Source: an uncultured Clostridia bacterium
GTDB lineage: Bacteria; Bacillota; Clostridia; TANB77; CAG-465
Direction: 5' to 3'
Length of the DNA stretch: 61,087 bases
Assembly: GCA_944388585.1 (NCBI GenBank)
Contig: CALXJI010000008.1
Coordinates: 1 to 61,087 of the forward strand
Below, piece by piece: positions 56,248 to 61,087 of this stretch. Position 1 is the stretch's first letter. The number at the start of each line of letters is the position of its first letter. The notes beneath the pieces are model-generated. The model searched no databases. It was given only the letters and a program-made list of their open reading frames with translations, and was not told where the DNA came from. Both the position numbers and the translations under genes were made by a program.

Positions 56248-57093
56248 TTATATCATATTTTCTCTTATATTATAAAATAAATGTTGTTGAATAATTCCTG
56301 CATCACTTCCAAAATGCGAAGTAGCATATTCTAATATTTTTTTCTTTGTTGTAGTTTGACTATTAAAATATAATTTCTCCATTATTCTTTCAACCCATAC
56401 ATCAATAGGAAAAACTTCCTCTCTATTACAAGAAAATAGTAATATACAATCTGCAACTTTTGGTCCTACCCCCATCAAATTTAGTAATTCTTTTCTTAAA
56501 TCTAGTGTATCCATTTTTTGTATATTATCTAAATCCACTTGTTTTTCATTTATTCTTTTTACGGTATCATAAATATATTTATCTCTAAATCCAACACCAC
56601 AGCTTCTATAATCTTCAACTGTTACATTTTCTAATTGTTTTGGAGTCGGAAAAAGATAATAATCTTCACCTTCAAATTCAATTTTTTTACCATATCTTTT
56701 AGATATTTCATTTACTGACTTAGATATTCTTGGAATATTATTATTGGCAGATATTATATACGATATTATAGTTTCAAAAAAATCTTGATTTAAATGTCTT
56801 AGTCCACTAGTATTTTTTATTGCCTCTTTAACATAATCATCTACTTTGACAATTCTTTTTTCAATACTTTCATAATCTTTATCTAATTCAAAATAATCCC
56901 TTACCACATTTTCAATATTATCCATATTATTACTTTTTACATATAAATAATCTTTATCTTGTCTTATTTTTATAACTCTATCTTTTATTACTCCAACATA
57001 ATATCCATCTAAATATTTCCATCTAAAACACTGTCCACATTCAAGTGTATATTTCAAATTAAAACAATTTACTTTAATTTTTATTTCTTCCAC
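56248..57093 (-). CDS. ogg: 8-oxoguanine DNA glycosylase (OGG1-type)
   Basis: Removes 8-oxoguanine from DNA and nicks the strand. 281 residues: OGG N-terminal domain (LECGQCFRW), then the helix-hairpin-helix-GPD fold with catalytic Lys212 in MGVGPKVADC and Asp231 in FPIDVWV. This clostridial OGG1 type replaces MutM in some species. It starts with GTG (GAGGGAG site) and overlaps the Nudix gene by 13 bases. Confidence 0.94.
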   Translation of the reverse strand: MEEIKIKVNCFNLKYTLECGQCFRWKYLDGYYVGVIKDRVIKIRQDKDYLYVKSNNMDNIENVVRDYFELDKDYESIEKRIVKVDDYVKEAIKNTSGLRHLNQDFFETIISYIISANNNIPRISKSVNEISKRYGKKIEFEGEDYYLFPTPKQLENVTVEDYRSCGVGFRDKYIYDTVKRINEKQVDLDNIQKMDTLDLRKELLNLMGVGPKVADCILLFSCNREEVFPIDVWVERIMEKLYFNSQTTTKKKILEYATSHFGSDAGIIQQHLFYNIRENMI

Positions 57094-57536
57094 TTTTCTC
57101 CCTCTTTATAAAATACATTTTCCTTATATCTATTAATTATATCTAAACTAGATTTACAAATATTTCTTGGCAAATTATTAATATCTACCCATTTATACAA
57201 AATATGTTCTAATGTGTCTCCTAAATCTATACTTCCATTAAAGCTTTTTGAAAGCAATCCAACGGTTGCATAATGTGCATGTTCATTATGATCATTTAAT
57301 AAACATATAACTTTTATATCATCTACATTTAAATTTGTTTCTTGTTTTACTTTTCTTATACCAGCTTCCTCAAATTCTTCTCCAAATTTAACTTTACCAG
57401 CAGGAAGTGTATATTGTCCCTCATAGTGCATATCACTATCTGCAAGGGATGCATCACCATTTCTTAAAAGTAACAATATCTCATTATTTTTATTTAATAA
57501 AATTACTCCTACTCCTATTCCCATTATTTTATCCAT
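57081..57536 (-). CDS. Nudix-fold protein with degenerate Nudix box
   Basis: 151 residues with a Nudix fold (YTLPAGKVKFGEE, KWVDINNLP). The box Gx5Ex7REUxEExGU runs from Gly47 to Leu69, but the catalytic part reads RKVKQETN: Lys62 and Gln65 replace two metal-binding Glu, leaving Glu53 and Glu66. Hydrolysis by the usual mechanism is doubtful. The gene overlaps ogg, suggesting a function in oxidised-nucleotide repair as MutT does, perhaps non-catalytic. ATG at 57536 follows AAGAGG. Confidence 0.85.
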   Translation of the reverse strand: MDKIMGIGVGVILLNKNNEILLLLRNGDASLADSDMHYEGQYTLPAGKVKFGEEFEEAGIRKVKQETNLNVDDIKVICLLNDHNEHAHYATVGLLSKSFNGSIDLGDTLEHILYKWVDINNLPRNICKSSLDIINRYKENVFYKEGEKWKK

Positions 57537-57664
57537 TGCATACCTCTTTTCCACTACAAAATTATATCATTTTTTACATATTTAGACAATAACAAAAATA
57601 TATTATTATATGACAAACAACAAAAAGAAATAGTAATATACATAATTTAACAAAAAATATTTAC

Positions 57665-57693
57665 TTTACAGATTTTTTTTTTTGTTGTATAAT
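57665..57693 (+). promoter_or_regulatory. Sigma-A promoter of plsC
   Basis: TTTACA (57665-57670), 17-bp T-rich spacer, TATAAT (57688-57693). Confidence 0.83.
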
Positions 57694-57738
57694 AAGCTTA
57701 ATATTGTTTTACAATTACAATACACCAAGGGGGATATT

Positions 57739-58398
57739 ATGGGTAAAACGTTAAAAGTTGTAGGTAAATTTTTAATAGGAAAAGTTTTATATAGAGTAAA
57801 AGAATACAACAAGCCAGACTTAACTAATGGTGAATACATTTTATGTCCAAATCATGTAAGTGATGCTGACGGTCCTGTTATGTGGACACATAATGAAAAC
57901 ATACGAATACTTGCAAAAAAAGAGTGTTTTAAACATAAATTTATGGCAGTATTTCTTAATATGATAGACGTGGTTAAAATTGATAGAGATAGTCATAATG
58001 GTGTTGAACTACTAGAAGCTATAGACTATTTTAAAGACGGAAAAAACAAATTATTTATGCTCTTTCCACAAGGTACTATATCTGATTTAAATAAAAATAA
58101 ATTATCTAGAATAAAATCAGGAGCATTTTTTATCTCAGCTAAAACTAATGTACCAATTATACCTGTATTTTTAGAGCAACCTCGTCTTTTTAAAAGAACA
58201 AGAGTTGTATATGGTAGACCAATGTATATGGAAGGTGCAGTAGGAGAATATGGAAAAGTAGATAAAAAAGTATTAGAAAAATATAGACTACAGTGGCAAC
58301 AAGAAGTATTTAAATTACAAGATATGGCTGTAAAATATGAAAACAGACCTATAAGAAAACTAAAATTAAAACCTAAACATCAAAATAATAACGAATAA
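57739..58398 (+). CDS. plsC: 1-acyl-sn-glycerol-3-phosphate acyltransferase
   Basis: Makes phosphatidic acid from lysophosphatidate at the membrane. 219 residues: HX4D motif in NHVSDAD, motif II region IDVVKIDRDS, motif III FPQGTIS (Gln where Glu is usual), and VPIIPVF. The ATG at 57739 follows AAGGGGG; upstream readings enter the promoter. The lipid partner PlsY-like gene is at 12423-13022. Confidence 0.93.
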   Translation: MGKTLKVVGKFLIGKVLYRVKEYNKPDLTNGEYILCPNHVSDADGPVMWTHNENIRILAKKECFKHKFMAVFLNMIDVVKIDRDSHNGVELLEAIDYFKDGKNKLFMLFPQGTISDLNKNKLSRIKSGAFFISAKTNVPIIPVFLEQPRLFKRTRVVYGRPMYMEGAVGEYGKVDKKVLEKYRLQWQQEVFKLQDMAVKYENRPIRKLKLKPKHQNNNE

Positions 58399-58426
58399 GT
58401 CTTGATTTAATCAAGGCTTATTTTTT
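58396..58426 (+). terminator. Terminator after plsC
   Basis: AAGTCTTGATT pairs with AATCAAGGCTT (one G-U), followed by a T run. Confidence 0.85.
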
Positions 58427-58474
58427 ACATATTGTCTCGTTTTTTTAATATACATGTTATTAGGAGGATTTAAT

Positions 58475-59401
58475 ATGTATATTATTGATAAAAAATTTAA
58501 AACTTTAACTTCTATATTTAATACACTATCTTTAGAAGAAATATATGAAAATATAAAAGAAAAATATTTAATTATTCCCGACGCTACAAAAGATTCTTTA
58601 GAAAAATTTTTAGATGAATTTCCTTATTGGGGCAGACTTAAAAGATATGAAAATGATTATGAAGAATTGTACAACAGAGCTATATCCTTAAAAGAACATG
58701 TAGATGATTATATCACACTATATAATAATCTATGTGATTATCGTTCTAAAAAACTTCTCTATTCAATACTTAGTAACTGGTATCAATTTGATTTTAATTC
58801 AATAGAAGAATCTTTTGAAAAAAATTTTTCCCATTACTTTGACTTAGATATAGTAAAATGTGATGAAAATGAAGTAATAGTTGATGCCGGTGCTTTTATA
58901 GGAGATACAGTAATTGACTATGTAAATAATTATGGTACTCAAAATTATAAAAAAATTTATTGCTATGATATAACAAAATCTAATATTGAAGCATTAAAAA
59001 TCAACTTAAAAAACTATCCAAATATTATATGCTATAATAAAGCACTATCTAATAATTGTGAACCATTGTACATATCACAAAACTCAGTAAGTACTTCTGC
59101 TAATATGGTATCACAAAATGGTAGTGAAAAAATAGAATCTTCTACTCTAGATATTGATATAAAAGAGCCAATTACATTAATTAAAATGGATATTGAAGGA
59201 TATGAAAAAAAAGCATTAGAAGGTGCTAAAAATCATATAATAAATGAAAAGCCTAAACTTCTTATATCAGTATATCACAATCATGAAGATTTATGGAAAA
59301 TTCCAAAAATTATAAGAGAATACAATAAAGACTATAAATTTTATCTTAGATGTTATGGAACAAGAATATTTCCTACAGAAATTGTATTAATTGCTATATA
59401 A
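58475..59401 (+). CDS. FkbM-family methyltransferase
   Basis: 308 residues. N-terminal helical part of about 125 residues, then a class I SAM-dependent methyltransferase of the FkbM type: VDAGAFIGD (136-144, SAM site), IKMDIEGYEKKALEGA and PKLLISVYH. FkbM enzymes methylate sugars or small molecules, often on surface glycans; substrate unknown. ATG at 58475 follows AGGAGG. Confidence 0.9.
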   Translation: MYIIDKKFKTLTSIFNTLSLEEIYENIKEKYLIIPDATKDSLEKFLDEFPYWGRLKRYENDYEELYNRAISLKEHVDDYITLYNNLCDYRSKKLLYSILSNWYQFDFNSIEESFEKNFSHYFDLDIVKCDENEVIVDAGAFIGDTVIDYVNNYGTQNYKKIYCYDITKSNIEALKINLKNYPNIICYNKALSNNCEPLYISQNSVSTSANMVSQNGSEKIESSTLDIDIKEPITLIKMDIEGYEKKALEGAKNHIINEKPKLLISVYHNHEDLWKIPKIIREYNKDYKFYLRCYGTRIFPTEIVLIAI

Positions 59402-59439
59402 TATTAAAAAAGTATGTTAAAATATATTTGGTGATAAGT

Positions 59440-60144
59440 TTGAAACATTCAATAAACTTTACTTTTCATAGTAACAATATAATTTCTAATGATGTAATAA
59501 AAAACATAAATAATGAATTATTAAATAAATACAACAATAAAAACATATATGACTATTTTATTGATTATCCTAATATATTAAACTGTAATATTAATATATA
59601 TTTTTTATCTAAAGAAAATCTAGATAATTATATCTTATCACTAAATAATTCATATAAAAATAGTGTTCCTAAATGGGTTACAGGAATAACCACAAATGAT
59701 GGAGTATACTTAGTTCCAAATGTACATAACATACCTGAAACAATTACACTCACACTTCATGAATCTATACATTATTTATCAAAACAAATACCAATTAATA
59801 CTGATAGCAAAAGATATAATATTTTAGAAGAAGCATTATCTACATATATATCTTCTCAAATGACAACTGGAAAGTTTAGTAAAATTGTAGAAGATTTTAA
59901 TAACAATAATCTAAAATCAATAACTTATTTTTTGGGTAATGATGATAATGATATATTTGCCAAAAACAATGGTTATTATTATTCTTTCTTTTTTATGAAA
60001 TTTTTAAAAAATAAATATTATAAGCAAAAAATTTTTGAATATATTATAGATAATAAAAAACTCTTTAAAGACTTACCTAAACTTGAAAAAGAATTTAAAG
60101 AATTTCTAGTAGAGCAAATAAATTTTTATACAAATAAAAAATAA
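59440..60144 (+). CDS. Metalloprotease-like protein of unknown function
   Basis: 234 residues with a gluzincin-like site: LHESIH (HExxH, 107-111) and a downstream Glu in ILEEALSTY (about 130-131). The rest is Asn/Lys/Tyr-rich. No secretion signal. The TTG start at 59440 follows GGTGAT; an in-frame GTG at 59431 is the alternative, and longer readings overlap the FkbM gene, with which it is probably co-transcribed. Confidence 0.75.
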   Translation: MKHSINFTFHSNNIISNDVIKNINNELLNKYNNKNIYDYFIDYPNILNCNINIYFLSKENLDNYILSLNNSYKNSVPKWVTGITTNDGVYLVPNVHNIPETITLTLHESIHYLSKQIPINTDSKRYNILEEALSTYISSQMTTGKFSKIVEDFNNNNLKSITYFLGNDDNDIFAKNNGYYYSFFFMKFLKNKYYKQKIFEYIIDNKKLFKDLPKLEKEFKEFLVEQINFYTNKK

Positions 60145-60149
60145 CATAT

Positions 60150-60187
60150 AAAATGGAGTATTCGAATTAAGTAAATACTCCATTTTA
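60150..60187 (+). terminator. Terminator between convergent genes
   Basis: AAAATGGAGTATT pairs with AATACTCCATTTT, between the metalloprotease-like gene and the hydrogenase gene. Confidence 0.8.
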
Positions 60188-60196
60188 TATTATTTA

Positions 60197-61087
60197 CTAT
60201 ATGTCATATTTTTCTTTTTTAGTATATGTTGTATGTAAATATTTATGTGCCTTATGACTTCCTGGTTTTTCTAAAAATTCTTTATACAATTTAATCATAA
60301 ATGGATTTTCATGAGATTTTCTTACAACACTTTTTTCATCTATTGAATATAGTGCATCTCTTCTTAATTTTGCAACATCTACAGTAGATCTTATTTTTGA
60401 ACTTTTAATAGGCTGACCTCCTCCCATTATGCATCCTCCAGGACATGCCATTATTTCTACAAAATGATAATCACACTTTCCATCTTTTATTTGTTCCATA
60501 ATTTTTCTTGCATTAGCAAGACCACTTGCAACTGCTACTTTAATATCTTTTCCAGCAATTTTCAATGTTGCCTCTTTAATTCCCTTTTCACCACGTACTT
60601 GTGTATATTCCAGTTTATCCATACTCTTTCCTTCAAGTGTATCTACTGCTGTTCTTATTGCTGCTTCCATTACTCCACCTGTAGTTCCAAATATAGCTCC
60701 TGCTCCACTTGCTTCTCCCATTGGCTCATCAAATTTTCCATCTTCAAGTTCGCAAAAATCTATATTTGCTTGTTTTATCATTCTTGCAAGTTCACGAGTA
60801 GTAATAACATAATCTACATCTCTTATACCATCTACTTCCATCTCAGGTCTTGAACATTCATATTTTTTTGCAATACATGGCATAACTGACACAACACAAA
60901 TTTTTTCTTTATCAATATTATATTTATCTGCAAAATATGATTTAATTATAGCTCCAAACATTTGATGAGGTGATTTGCAACTAGATAGATGGTCTAAATT
61001 TTCAGGGAAATTTTTTTCAGCAAATCTTACCCATCCAGGGCTACATGAAGTAATCATAGGTAACACTCCATCATTTTGTATTCTTTC
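60197..61087 (-). CDS. hydA: [FeFe]-hydrogenase catalytic subunit (N-terminal part outside window)
   Basis: C-terminal 296 residues; the frame is open to the window edge. All three H-cluster motifs are present: TSCSPGW (instead of the common TSCCPGW), MPCIAKKYE and MACPGGCIMGGGQP. After them comes the small-subunit-type tail (FMIKLYKEFLEKPGSHKAHKYLH). SCKSPHQMFGA after motif 1 resembles the HydA of multimeric, bifurcating enzymes, as far as I remember. Iron-sulfur domains and any hydBC partners would lie outside. Confidence 0.95.
   Translation of the reverse strand, partial: ERIQNDGVLPMITSCSPGWVRFAEKNFPENLDHLSSCKSPHQMFGAIIKSYFADKYNIDKEKICVVSVMPCIAKKYECSRPEMEVDGIRDVDYVITTRELARMIKQANIDFCELEDGKFDEPMGEASGAGAIFGTTGGVMEAAIRTAVDTLEGKSMDKLEYTQVRGEKGIKEATLKIAGKDIKVAVASGLANARKIMEQIKDGKCDYHFVEIMACPGGCIMGGGQPIKSSKIRSTVDVAKLRRDALYSIDEKSVVRKSHENPFMIKLYKEFLEKPGSHKAHKYLHTTYTKKEKYDI

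Overview
The window is a very AT-rich, Gram-positive, low-GC Firmicutes chromosome segment, most likely from an anaerobic clostridial bacterium, possibly an uncultured gut lineage. This rests on the rpmG-secE-nusG-rplKAJL order, T-box leaders in front of thrS and glycyl-tRNA synthetase, a GatCAB amidotransferase, an [FeFe]-hydrogenase, acetate kinase, a desulfoferrodoxin and a sortase with cell-wall-anchored giant adhesins. There is no phage, IS element, CRISPR array or rRNA, and I found no tRNA. Species cannot be named from the sequence. Most genes lie on the minus strand. A striking number of promoters are near-consensus sigma-A type, TTGAC(A/T)-17-TATAAT.

Layout. 1-3.3 kb: partial thioester-domain/Cna_B adhesin. 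3.5-5.6 kb: thrS with its T-box. 5.6-8.2 kb: ruvB-queH-membrane protein operon. 8.2-9.6 kb: secreted polysaccharide deacetylase and nuclease. 9.6-14.4 kb: rsmE-ldcA and der-plsY-ppaC operons. 14.6-16.8 kb: sortase operon with three unknown partners. 17-19 kb: glycolipid glycosyltransferase and membrane protein. 18.9-22.2 kb: recG-HD operon and superoxide reductase. 22.3-27.9 kb: a 1849-residue LPXTG-type protein with 19 MucBP-like repeats and an exact 411-bp tandem period. 28-32.5 kb: DUF4358-like protein, gatCAB, aromatic-acid-exporter-like membrane protein. 32.5-35.1 kb: two-component system preceded by a 435-bp gap holding a leader-like mini-ORF and a terminator. 35.2-38.5 kb: ackA, a 5'-nucleotidase and unknowns. 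38.6-39.0 kb: a frameshifted gene. 39.1-41.2 kb: three-gene operon of a YbaK deacylase, a protein resembling DNA-base-hypermodification enzymes, and a YgjP-type metalloprotease. 41.3-45.2 kb: envelope proteins, hydrolases and a coiled-coil pair. 45.3-46.8 kb: ArsR-thioredoxin-FTR-like redox operon and a ferritin-like protein. 46.9-49.6 kb: clpB under CIRCE control. 49.7-51.6 kb: GlyRS with T-box, then tmRNA. 51.8-52.8 kb: two unknown genes. 52.9-56.1 kb: ribosomal/transcription operon. 56.2-57.5 kb: OGG glycosylase plus a Nudix protein with a decayed box. 57.7-60.1 kb: plsC, FkbM methyltransferase, metalloprotease-like protein. 60.2 kb to end: partial [FeFe]-hydrogenase.

How genes work together: the sortase is a candidate for anchoring the MucBP adhesin (APQTG sorting signal) and perhaps the left-edge adhesin. 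PlsY, PlsC and the GT4 enzyme serve membrane (glyco)lipid synthesis. Desulfoferrodoxin, thioredoxin/FTR-like protein and the ferritin-like protein handle redox and oxygen stress. GatCAB, ThrRS, GlyRS, YbaK, QueH, RsmE and tmRNA serve translation fidelity and rescue. The best candidates for something new are the orphan base-hypermodification-like operon, the degenerate PlsY, the degenerate Nudix partner of OGG, and the 32.5-32.9 kb leader/sRNA region.
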